DNA from: Pseudoroseicyclus_A sp041714655
Lineage (GTDB): Bacteria > Pseudomonadota > Alphaproteobacteria > Rhodobacterales > Rhodobacteraceae
Length of the DNA: 64,000 nucleotides
Direction of reading: 5' to 3'
Assembly: GCF_041714655.1 (NCBI RefSeq)
Contig: NZ_CP168219.1
Span: forward strand, 2,852,001 to 2,916,000
Shown here piece after piece: positions 43,934 to 51,283 of this stretch. Below the pieces are notes generated by a model. It was not told where the DNA came from. It saw nothing but the letters and a program-made list of their open reading frames with translations, and did not search any database. How positions within the stretch are numbered: position 1 is the first letter of the stretch; every line of letters begins with the position of its first letter. The position numbers and the translations under genes are program-made.

Positions 43934-44932
43934 ATGGACACAACGACCGACCGCACGCAGCTGCCGCAGGTGCAGCACGGCCCCGGCGCCCTGCCCCGGA
44001 ACCCCGGCATGCCGCTCGACCTCGACTGGGTGGCCGCCGTCCAGGCCAACACCTCCGCCATCGAGCGCCGCGCCGCGACGCTGCCCGGCCGCCGCTCCGT
44101 CAAGAAGGCGCATCAGGCGGCCTGGCTCTGCAAGGCCGTCTCGCTGATCGACCTCACGACCCTGGCCGGAGACGACACCGCCGGCCGCGTCCGCCGGCTC
44201 TGCGCCAAGGCGCGCCAGCCCGTCTCTCCCTCGATCCTCGCCGCGCTCGGGATGGAGGGCCTCACCACCGGCGCCGTCTGCGTCTACCACGACATGGTGG
44301 AAACCGCCGTCCGCGCGCTCGAGGGCTCGGGCATCCCGGTTGCCGCCGTCTCCACCGGCTTCCCTGCCGGGCTCTCGCCCTTCCATCTGCGGATCGCCGA
44401 GATCGGCGAGAGCGTCGCGGCCGGCGCGGCGGAGATCGACATCGTCATCTCCCGCCGCCATGTGCTGACCGGCAACTGGCAGGCGCTCTATGACGAGATG
44501 GCCGAGATGCGCGCCGCCTGCGGCGAGGCGCATGTGAAGGCGATCCTCGCCACGGGCGAGCTCGGCACGCTGCGCAACGTCGCCCGCGCCTCGCTGGTCT
44601 GCATGATGGCCGGGGCGGATTTCATCAAGACCTCGACGGGGAAGGAGGGCGTCAACGCCACGCTCCCCGTCAGCCTCGTGATGATCCGCGCGATCCGCGC
44701 CTACGAGGCACGCACCGGCGTCAAGGTCGGCTACAAGCCCGCCGGCGGCATCTCCAAGGCCAAGGATTCGCTGGTCTATCTCTCGCTCATGAAAGACGAG
44801 CTGGGAGACCGCTGGCTCCAGCCCGACCTCTTCCGCTTCGGCGCCTCCTCGCTTCTGGGCGACATCGAGCGGCAACTCGAACACTACGTGACCGGCGCCT
44901 ATTCGGCGAGCTGGCGGCATGGGATGGCGTGA
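43934..44932 (+). CDS. deoC: Deoxyribose-phosphate aldolase
   Basis: A 332-residue class I aldolase that splits 2-deoxyribose 5-phosphate into glyceraldehyde 3-phosphate and acetaldehyde. The Schiff-base lysine is Lys232 in GADFIKTSTGKEG, with partner Lys202 region HVKAILATGEL and a further Lys in VGYKPAGGISKAKD. CVYHDMV and AVSTGFPAG are also conserved. It belongs to the longer DeoC group with an N-terminal extension. ATG at 43934 follows GGGAGGCGACG. The aldehyde dehydrogenase of the same operon would oxidise the acetaldehyde formed. Confidence 0.95.
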   Translation: MDTTTDRTQLPQVQHGPGALPRNPGMPLDLDWVAAVQANTSAIERRAATLPGRRSVKKAHQAAWLCKAVSLIDLTTLAGDDTAGRVRRLCAKARQPVSPSILAALGMEGLTTGAVCVYHDMVETAVRALEGSGIPVAAVSTGFPAGLSPFHLRIAEIGESVAAGAAEIDIVISRRHVLTGNWQALYDEMAEMRAACGEAHVKAILATGELGTLRNVARASLVCMMAGADFIKTSTGKEGVNATLPVSLVMIRAIRAYEARTGVKVGYKPAGGISKAKDSLVYLSLMKDELGDRWLQPDLFRFGASSLLGDIERQLEHYVTGAYSASWRHGMA

Positions 44933-45582
44933 TGACGCCTCAGCTCGCCCCCTTGCAGGCGTTCCATGCCGCGCTCCAGATCGACCGGGACGAGCTGATC
45001 CATGACCGCCGGCGACCGGTCAGCGAGCCGGACGACGCACGCATCCCTCAGATGGGCTACATCGGCCCGAACTTCCGGGCCGGCAATCCGCTCCTCCTCG
45101 CGATCAACCCCGGAGGCGGTGGTGATGCCTACCGCCGGACGACCGAGGATCGGGAGCTGCTGCCGCTGATCGACCGCGCCCGGCGCGGCCGCTTCGATCC
45201 GGCCGCCTTGGCCCACCTCTTCGAGCGCGTCATGGCCAACATGCGCAAATGGTCCTTTTGGCGGATCGTGAAGCCGACCCTGGAGGCCTGCGGCGCGGGG
45301 CAGGACGAGGTGTCCTTCCTCAACTGGGTTCCCTACCGGACCCGGATGGACGCGATGCCCTTCGCCGCCGATATGAGGGCCTGCCGCGACCGCATCCTGC
45401 TCCCGCTCATCGACAGCCTTCGACCGGGGGTCATCATTGCCCTTGGGAGGAAGGCCGGCGGCGCGCTCAGGCGCCTGCAAGACACCGGTATCCCGACCTT
45501 TGTCGTTCCGCGCACGAGAGGCGACAGCTTCGTCTCGGCCGAGGCCCAGGCCGTCCTGGCCCAGATCTCCAACGAAAGATGA
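44932..45582 (+). CDS. Uracil-DNA-glycosylase-like superfamily protein (tentative)
   Basis: A 216-residue protein. The segment NPLLLAINPGGGGDAYRRTT near residue 49 recalls the GINPG motif of UDG-superfamily enzymes. EVSFLNWVPYRTR and LLPLIDSLRPGVIIALGRKA fit the later core of that fold. Catalytic residues cannot be assigned with confidence. ATG at 44932 overlaps the deoC stop by one base, and the aldehyde dehydrogenase starts four bases after its stop. A base-release or nucleotide-related role would fit a deoxyribose operon, but this is inference; the gene may only be a passenger. Confidence 0.5.
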   Translation: MTPQLAPLQAFHAALQIDRDELIHDRRRPVSEPDDARIPQMGYIGPNFRAGNPLLLAINPGGGGDAYRRTTEDRELLPLIDRARRGRFDPAALAHLFERVMANMRKWSFWRIVKPTLEACGAGQDEVSFLNWVPYRTRMDAMPFAADMRACRDRILLPLIDSLRPGVIIALGRKAGGALRRLQDTGIPTFVVPRTRGDSFVSAEAQAVLAQISNER

Positions 45583-45586
45583 CCTC

Positions 45587-47923
45587 ATGTCCGTGAAAGA
45601 AATCTTCGACACGATGGATTACGGCCCCGCCCCCGAGAGCGCCAAGGAGGCGCTCGCTTGGCTCGAGGCGCGCGGCGGCATCGCCGGGCCCTTCGTGAAC
45701 GGCGCCTGGGGGGAGCTCCGGGCCGACATGGAAAGCCGCAACCCCGCCACCGGGGAACGCCTGGCGGGGCTCACCAAATGCACCGCCGATGAGGTCGCCG
45801 CCGCCGTGAAGGCCGCGCGCAAGGCGCAGCCCGCATGGGAGAAGCTCGGCGGCCATGGGCGGGCCAAGGTCCTCTATGCCATCGCGCGGGGGATGCAGAA
45901 GCAGTCGCGCCTCCTCGCCGTGATGGAGAGCCTCGACAACGGCAAGCCGATCCGCGAGAGCCGCGACATCGACGTGCCGCTGGCGATCCGCCATTTCTAC
46001 CACCATGCCGGCGCCGCCCAGCTCTTCGAGAGCGAGATGCCCGGCCGCGCGCCCCATGGCGTTTGCGGGCAGATCATCCCCTGGAACTTCCCGCTCCTGA
46101 TGCTCGCCTGGAAGATCGCGCCGGCGCTGGCCGCCGGGAACACAGTCGTCCTCAAGCCGGCCGAGTACACCAGCCTCTCCGCCATGGTCTTCGCCGAGAT
46201 CTGCCAGGAGGCCGGGGTGCCGCCCGGCGTCATCAACCTCGTGACCGGCGACGGGGAGACGGGGGCGGCGCTCGTCGCCGCCAAGGTCGACAAGATCGCC
46301 TTCACCGGCTCCACCGAGGTCGGGCGGAAGATCCGCGAGGCGACCGCCGGGCGGGGCATTCCGCTGACGCTCGAGCTCGGGGGGAAATCCCCCTACATCG
46401 TCTTCGACGACGCCGATATCGACAGCGCCATCGAGGGGCTGGTCGATGCGATCTGGTTCAACCAGGGGCAGGTCTGCTGCGCCGGCTCGCGGCTGCTGGT
46501 CCATGAGGCCATCGCCGACGACTTCCACGAGCGGCTGAAGCGGCGGATGGACGGGCTGCGCATCGGCGACCCGCTCGACAAATGCATCGACGTCGGCGCC
46601 GTGGTCGACCCGGTGCAGCTCAGCGCGATCAAGGAGATGGTGGAGGGCAACACGGCCGGCGAGACCTATCACGCCGCCTGCCCCCTGCCCTCCACCGGCG
46701 CCTTCTATCCGCCGACGCTGATCACGGGGCTCGCGCCGAGTGACCGGCTGATGCAGGAGGAGATCTTCGGGCCCGTCCTCGTCTCCACCACCTTCCGCAC
46801 CCCCGCGGAAGCGGTCGAACTCGCCGACAACACCCGCTACGGCCTGGCGGCGACGCTCTGGACGGAGAACGTCAACCTCGCGCTCGACCTCGCCCCGAAG
46901 CTGGCCGCCGGGGTGATCTGGGTGAACGCCACGAACCTCTTCGACGCCGCCGCCCCCTTCGGCGGCATCCGCGAAAGCGGCTTCGGCCGCGAGGGCGGGC
47001 CGGAGGGGATGCGCGCCTATACGAAGCCCGCGAAGCTCGCCGCGGCGCCCAAGGCGCCGGTGGCCTATGAGGGCGACGGCGCCCCGGCCGGCGGCATCGA
47101 CCGGACGGCGAAGCTCTATATCGGCGGCAAGCAGGCGCGGCCGGACGGAGGGTATTCCAAGGCCGTGCATGGCCCCAAGGGCGCGCTCCTCGGCCATGCC
47201 TCGCTCGCCAACCGCAAGGATGTGCGCAACGCCGTCGAGGCGATGAACGCCGCGAAGGGCTGGGGCAAGACCACCGGGCACCTCCGCGCGCAGATCCTCT
47301 ACTATCTGGCCGAGAATCTCTCCGCCCGCGCCGAGGAATTCGCCGCGCGGATCGACGCGCTGCAGGGCGGCCACAAGGGCGCGGCGGAGGTCGAGGCCTC
47401 CATCCGCCGGCTCTTCACCTATGGCGCCTGGGCGGACCGCTACGACGGCCGCGCTGCCGGCGTGCCGATCCGCGGCGTGGCGTTGGCGATGAAGGCGCCC
47501 ACGGGCAACATCGCCGCGCTGGCCCCGGCGGCGACGCCGCTCCTCGGCGCCCTGTCGCTGATCGCCCCGGCGATGGCGATGGGGAGCCGCGTGACCCTCG
47601 TCGCCTCAGAAGCCTTCCCGCTGGCGGCGACGGATTTCTATCAGGTGCTGGAGACCTCTGACGTGCCCGCCGGGGTGGTGAATATCCTGACCGGCAGCCA
47701 TGCCGAGCTGGCGCCGGCTCTGGCCTCGCATATGGACGTCGATGCGCTCTGGTCCTTCTCGGAACCGGGGCTGGCGGCGGGCATCGAGCGCGCCTCCGCC
47801 GGCAATCTCAAGCGCACCTGGATCGGCGCGCGGGATTTCTCGGGGCCGGATGGCGAGGGCGAGGACTTCCTCGAGGCCGCCACCGAGGTGAAGACGATCT
47901 GGATCCCCTACGGCGAGGGCTGA
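45587..47923 (+). CDS. Tandem aldehyde dehydrogenase (active plus inactive domain)
   Basis: A 778-residue protein with two aldehyde-dehydrogenase-like halves. The first (about 30-490) is complete: PWNFPLLMLAWKIAPALAAG, FTGSTEVG, general base Glu263 in LELGGKSP and nucleophile Cys297 in FNQGQVCCAGS. The second (about 510-770), starting RTAKLYIGGKQARPDGGYS, keeps the fold but lacks Glu and Cys, so it is probably structural. ATG at 45587 follows GAAAGATGACCTC and lies four bases after the previous gene. Such two-part enzymes occur next to deoC in several alphaproteobacteria, fitting oxidation of acetaldehyde to acetate. Confidence 0.9.
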   Translation: MSVKEIFDTMDYGPAPESAKEALAWLEARGGIAGPFVNGAWGELRADMESRNPATGERLAGLTKCTADEVAAAVKAARKAQPAWEKLGGHGRAKVLYAIARGMQKQSRLLAVMESLDNGKPIRESRDIDVPLAIRHFYHHAGAAQLFESEMPGRAPHGVCGQIIPWNFPLLMLAWKIAPALAAGNTVVLKPAEYTSLSAMVFAEICQEAGVPPGVINLVTGDGETGAALVAAKVDKIAFTGSTEVGRKIREATAGRGIPLTLELGGKSPYIVFDDADIDSAIEGLVDAIWFNQGQVCCAGSRLLVHEAIADDFHERLKRRMDGLRIGDPLDKCIDVGAVVDPVQLSAIKEMVEGNTAGETYHAACPLPSTGAFYPPTLITGLAPSDRLMQEEIFGPVLVSTTFRTPAEAVELADNTRYGLAATLWTENVNLALDLAPKLAAGVIWVNATNLFDAAAPFGGIRESGFGREGGPEGMRAYTKPAKLAAAPKAPVAYEGDGAPAGGIDRTAKLYIGGKQARPDGGYSKAVHGPKGALLGHASLANRKDVRNAVEAMNAAKGWGKTTGHLRAQILYYLAENLSARAEEFAARIDALQGGHKGAAEVEASIRRLFTYGAWADRYDGRAAGVPIRGVALAMKAPTGNIAALAPAATPLLGALSLIAPAMAMGSRVTLVASEAFPLAATDFYQVLETSDVPAGVVNILTGSHAELAPALASHMDVDALWSFSEPGLAAGIERASAGNLKRTWIGARDFSGPDGEGEDFLEAATEVKTIWIPYGEG

Positions 47924-47959
47924 GCATTCAACATGCCTCCTCCGAGAGGATACCAAAGG

Positions 47960-48193
47960 TCATCGACCAAACACGAAAAACGCTGTGATCCCAACAAGAA
48001 GCAGCAGCACGATTGCCACTGCCCTCAGAAGGGCAAGGACCCGCCGAATACCTCCGCGCTCCGCCCAATCAACTACCTCTTCAATCGCTTCCTCTGCCAC
48101 CAGATTTTTCAGAGGCTTCCGGCCAACACCGTAGGCGAGGATCCGGTCGTCTCGTCGTTTTTCTCTCGCGCTTCGCGGCCGTTCTGATCTCAC
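47960..48193 (-). CDS. Small membrane protein, 77 residues
   Basis: A basic N-terminus (MRSERPRSAREKRRDDRILA) is followed by an amphipathic helix and one membrane helix near residues 56-75 ending FFVFGR. GTG at 48193 is supported by GGAGGCAAGGTTC directly upstream, an excellent ribosome site. The local GC is lower than around it. It is the last gene downstream of the DUF1523-type gene (38 bases away), so it may belong to the 48-56 kb cluster. Function unknown. Confidence 0.6.
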   Translation of the reverse strand: MRSERPRSAREKRRDDRILAYGVGRKPLKNLVAEEAIEEVVDWAERGGIRRVLALLRAVAIVLLLLVGITAFFVFGR

Positions 48194-48230
48194 GAACCTT
48201 GCCTCCAGGTGGGCCTTGAAGCTGCGTCCA

Positions 48231-48911
48231 CTACTTCCGCGGCCCCGTCCAGCTCTCCCACCAGCGCCCGAGCCGGCCCCGCCGCTCCTTGGCGTTGGCC
48301 TCCACCCTGTCCCAGCGGTCGCCGGCGCGTTCCATCGCCGGGTCGAGGCTCCGCTCGCGGAACTGCCGCCACATGGCGCGGAGCATCAGGCCCGCGAAGA
48401 GCAGGAAGAGGAAGAAGCCGATGTTGAACCACGGGATCGGCCGGTAATCCGGGCCGGGCACCTCGCGGATCGCCGTGGCGTTGGGGTAGATCGTGAAGAA
48501 GCGGTTCCGCCAGCCGTAATGGCGGATCACCACCCAGTTCGGGTCCGCCGAGGTCGAGCGGACGTCATCCGCCTCCGCCTGAAGGTCGGAGCTGTCGAAC
48601 TTGAAATAGGGCGGCCAGATCCAGCCGGTATCCTCGTTGCGATAGACCATCGTCTGGTCCTTGCCGCGGACGAGGCCGAGGAGCATCGTGCGCTTCCGCA
48701 CGGTGTTGATGAGCCGGAGGTCCCGCGTCGTGTTCTCGACATTGCCGCTGTCGGCCTGGGCGTAGAACAGGCGGTTGAAGCCGGAGAAGTCGGTGCGGAT
48801 CACCTCCGTCCCCGTGATGCGCGCCACATCCTGCTGCGGCAGGGCGTAATGCAGGACGGCCCCCACGATCAGCACCAGAAGCAGTCGCCAGCCGATCCGC
48901 AATGCGCGCAT
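48231..48911 (-). CDS. DUF1523-family membrane protein
   Basis: A 226-residue protein with an N-terminal membrane helix (about 7-24) and a second at about 161-178, leaving a periplasmic domain of ~130 residues. The domain contains TRDLRLINTVRKRTMLLGL, MVYRNEDTGWIWPPYFKFD and VVIRHYGWRNRFFTIYPNA, the pattern of DUF1523. The cytoplasmic tail is basic and Trp-rich. ATG at 48911 follows GAGGGAAAGAC. DUF1523 has no known function. It is part of a dense run of minus-strand genes starting near 55.8 kb. Confidence 0.85.
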   Translation of the reverse strand: MRALRIGWRLLLVLIVGAVLHYALPQQDVARITGTEVIRTDFSGFNRLFYAQADSGNVENTTRDLRLINTVRKRTMLLGLVRGKDQTMVYRNEDTGWIWPPYFKFDSSDLQAEADDVRSTSADPNWVVIRHYGWRNRFFTIYPNATAIREVPGPDYRPIPWFNIGFFLFLLFAGLMLRAMWRQFRERSLDPAMERAGDRWDRVEANAKERRGRLGRWWESWTGPRK

Positions 48912-48922
48912 GTCTTTCCCTC

Positions 48923-49195
48923 TCAGTTCGTGTTCGTCAGCCAGACGATCAGCCCGACCACCACCACCGGCACCACATAGACCAGAACGATCAGCCGCCG
49001 CCGGAAGCCGGAGAAATATTTCTCCATCCCCGCCTCCACATAGGCATCCCTCTCGGCAAGGTCAGCCCCCGGGTTCTCTTCCGCCCAGCGCTTTTCCAGC
49101 CGCTCGCGGCGGACGGAGCGGGAATAGGCGGAAACGGAGAGGAAGATCACTGTCAGGACGAGAAATCCGACGATTGCGAGCTTGATGAATGCCAT
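48923..49195 (-). CDS. Two-helix membrane protein, 90 residues
   Basis: Membrane helices at about residues 4-23 and 68-87 flank a charged cytoplasmic loop (SRSVRRERLEKRWAEENPGA, ending AGMEKYFSGFRRR). ATG at 49195 follows GGGAGG and lies three bases after the preceding gene; the DUF1523-type gene starts 11 bases after its stop. Hairpin-like topology and small size suggest a scaffold or anchor subunit. No family recognised. Confidence 0.75.
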   Translation of the reverse strand: MAFIKLAIVGFLVLTVIFLSVSAYSRSVRRERLEKRWAEENPGADLAERDAYVEAGMEKYFSGFRRRLIVLVYVVPVVVVGLIVWLTNTN

Positions 49196-49198
49196 GCC

Positions 49199-50572
49199 TC
49201 AGCGCCTCCCTATGCTGCCCCAGGGGCCGACGGCGTCGATGACGTCGGCCGGCCGCGCCTGCTCCCTGCTCCGGCTCCATGGCCCGGGGGCGGGGGCCGG
49301 CTCTGCCATCGGCGCCTCGTGCCCGAAGAGTGCGTCGCGCGTGCCGGCCTTGTCGACCATGTATTCCCCGGCGAGGAAATCGGCGACATAGGTCTTCTTC
49401 GCCTCCGGCCAGGTGGCATAGGCGCGGTAGAACGCCTCCTTGTGGCAGATGAAGAGCTGGCGGATGTCGAGCGGCGTCAGCTCGGCGAGGAGCTGGTTGA
49501 CGAGGGGCGCATCCGGCCCCTTGGCGGCGCGGAGCGTGTAGAAATAGGCAGGGTGCTCGCTGTCGATCTTCGGCCAGGGGCCGCCCGCCTCCGCCCAGCG
49601 GGTCAGCGCCGCGAGCCCCTGCCATTCGGGCGGCAGGTGCTGGGCGTATTTCCGCCCGAGCGCGCGAAGGTCGCGGCGGGTGGCGCCGGCGAGGCTCTCG
49701 CCCATGACCGCCGCGAGCTCGGCGGTGATGAAATCCATCTTCTGGTGGAGGATCGCCGCTGCGTCGATGCCGCGCGCCTCGACGATCGGCTCGGCGAGGC
49801 CGTTGTCCTTGAGGAACCGCGCCAGCTCGTTGCGGGCGGAGAAGGGGATGACCGGCAGCGGCAAGGGCCCGAGGCCCTCGAGCCGCGCGGCGATGACGGC
49901 CGGCGCGGCGACGGAGCGGAAGAGATAGAGCCCGCCGAAGAGCGCCGTCCAGAAATTGTCCTGCGCGAAGGTCATCTTCTTCAGCCGCACGGGGTTGCGG
50001 GCGAGATCGCCGGTTTCCTTCGCGAGGCCGATCATCTCGGCGATGAGCGCATCGTCCCACCAGGCATGCTCCTCGGCCTTGAACCGGTCGATGAGCGCCC
50101 CGAGCCGCTCGGCGGTGGCGACGGTGCCGGCGGTGGTATCCGCCTCCACCGTGATCTGCCGGATGTCGAAGAGCTTCGCCGCCGTCTCGGCCCGGTAGAC
50201 CGAATTGACGAGCTCCCCCGCCACGGCATCCCGCGCGGTCAGCGCGAAGAGCTCGCGCTCGTTCGCGTCGATGAACTGCCGCAGGATGGCGCGGGAGGTG
50301 GAGAACTTGGCATCGAGCAGCGGCGCGGTGCGCTGCGCGGTGGTCAGAAGGATGAACTGCCGGTTGACGCCGGCATGGTTGAGATAGAGCGGGTCGCCGA
50401 ATTCATCGCCGATCTCGGGCGCATAGCCGGAGATGTCGATATGGAACTCCTCGAGCGCCGTGGTGCGCCCGGTCAGCGACTTGAGCGCGCGGTTGTAGCG
50501 CTCGACGAGGACGGGGGAGTCGACCCGGATCAGGTTGCCGAACATGAGGCCGCGGGCGATCAGGCGGTGCAT
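49199..50572 (-). CDS. DUF6638-type conserved hypothetical protein
   Basis: A 457-residue soluble, mostly helical protein starting MHRLIARGLMFGNLIRVDSP. No enzyme motif is evident. It contains EIGDEFGDPLYLNHAGVNRQ, RRDLRALGRKYAQHLPPEWQ and a C-terminal KTYVADFLAGEYMVDKAGTR. I recall this pattern as DUF6638 from Rhodobacterales, but from memory only. ATG at 50572 follows GGAGGGCAAACC; an earlier in-frame start overlaps the REP-like repeat. It sits between small membrane proteins and is probably a cytoplasmic partner of the AAA+ ATPase encoded upstream. Confidence 0.7.
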   Translation of the reverse strand: MHRLIARGLMFGNLIRVDSPVLVERYNRALKSLTGRTTALEEFHIDISGYAPEIGDEFGDPLYLNHAGVNRQFILLTTAQRTAPLLDAKFSTSRAILRQFIDANERELFALTARDAVAGELVNSVYRAETAAKLFDIRQITVEADTTAGTVATAERLGALIDRFKAEEHAWWDDALIAEMIGLAKETGDLARNPVRLKKMTFAQDNFWTALFGGLYLFRSVAAPAVIAARLEGLGPLPLPVIPFSARNELARFLKDNGLAEPIVEARGIDAAAILHQKMDFITAELAAVMGESLAGATRRDLRALGRKYAQHLPPEWQGLAALTRWAEAGGPWPKIDSEHPAYFYTLRAAKGPDAPLVNQLLAELTPLDIRQLFICHKEAFYRAYATWPEAKKTYVADFLAGEYMVDKAGTRDALFGHEAPMAEPAPAPGPWSRSREQARPADVIDAVGPWGSIGRR

Positions 50573-50596
50573 GGTTTGCCCTCCGGTCGTGCGGCC

Positions 50597-50619
50597 CGTA
50601 GGGCGGGCTTCAGCCCGCC
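50597..50619. repeat. REP-like palindrome
   Basis: CGTAGGGCGGGCTTCAGCCC begins a hairpin of GGCGGGC and GCCCGCC around TTCA. It belongs to the same family as the units near 41.9 and 43.6 kb. It lies between the DUF6638-type gene and the next small membrane gene, so it interrupts the cluster with a possible transcript-stability element. Confidence 0.6.
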
Positions 50620-50648
50620 ACGCCCCGACATGCAAGTCACTTGAATCC

Positions 50649-50981
50649 TCACCAAACCCCCACCCTCCATCTCCGCGGCACGCTCGCCACCGCCAGCACC
50701 AGCACCGGCCCCCAGAGGAGCCCGGCGCTCAGCCCCAGCCTCAGGAAATGGCCTACTGTCGTGCCGGGGGCGAAGCCCATGAGGCCGGCCAGGTCCGTCC
50801 CAGAGAGCGCATAGGCCGCCGCGAAGACCGCCGCCGAGAGCGCCGTCATCAGCGCCACCGAGATCACCCCGTTGAGGATCAGCCCCGCAAAGGTCTCCGG
50901 CAGCCAGCGGCCGAGGGGGCGGGGCAGGAGGATGGCGGCGATCACGATGATCAGGCCGGGGAGGAGGACGCTGGAGATCAT
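50649..50981 (-). CDS. Small membrane protein, 110 residues, three helices
   Basis: Hydrophobic helices are visible at about residues 5-20, 32-58 and 85-102 (MISSVLLPGLIIVIAAILLP, ending WRVGVW). Its start overlaps the stop of the next upstream gene by four bases (ATGA), so both are made together. A short G/C-rich gap with a REP-like unit separates it from the DUF6638-type gene. No family recognised; probably part of a membrane assembly with its neighbour. Confidence 0.7.
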   Translation of the reverse strand: MISSVLLPGLIIVIAAILLPRPLGRWLPETFAGLILNGVISVALMTALSAAVFAAAYALSGTDLAGLMGFAPGTTVGHFLRLGLSAGLLWGPVLVLAVASVPRRWRVGVW

Positions 50982-51280
50982 GGCACTCTGGGATGCCGCA
51001 GGCGGTGAAGGACGGAGCCGATGGCGGCCCCCACGAGGTAGCTGGCGAGGAAGAAGACGGACTCGGACGCGAAATAGCGCCAGGCGATGGTGGCGCGGCT
51101 GATGTCCGGCCCCGAGCTCACCTGCAGGAAGAACAGCACCAGCGATACGACCAGTGTCGGGACGATGCCGATCCATGGCCCGAGCCGCGGGCCCCAGCGG
51201 AGCGAAGCGGCGAAGCCCACGAGCAGGGGCACGATGAAGACCGCGAAGAGCACCAGCGGATAGCTGAAATACATGCCCAT
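50978..51280 (-). CDS. Small membrane protein, 100 residues, three helices
   Basis: Membrane helices lie at about residues 6-27, 33-53 and 70-91, beginning MGMYFSYPLVLFAVFIVPLL. Only three bases separate its start from the AAA+ ATPase stop, and its stop overlaps the next gene. The close coupling suggests a membrane anchor or target for the ATPase. No known domain. Confidence 0.75.
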   Translation of the reverse strand: MGMYFSYPLVLFAVFIVPLLVGFAASLRWGPRLGPWIGIVPTLVVSLVLFFLQVSSGPDISRATIAWRYFASESVFFLASYLVGAAIGSVLHRLRHPRVP

Positions 51281-51283
51281 GGC

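Noticed and set aside
47933..48187. Plus-strand frame of 84 codons
   Set aside because: The opposite strand has a GTG with an excellent ribosome site and encodes a plausible membrane helix; the plus frame has neither.
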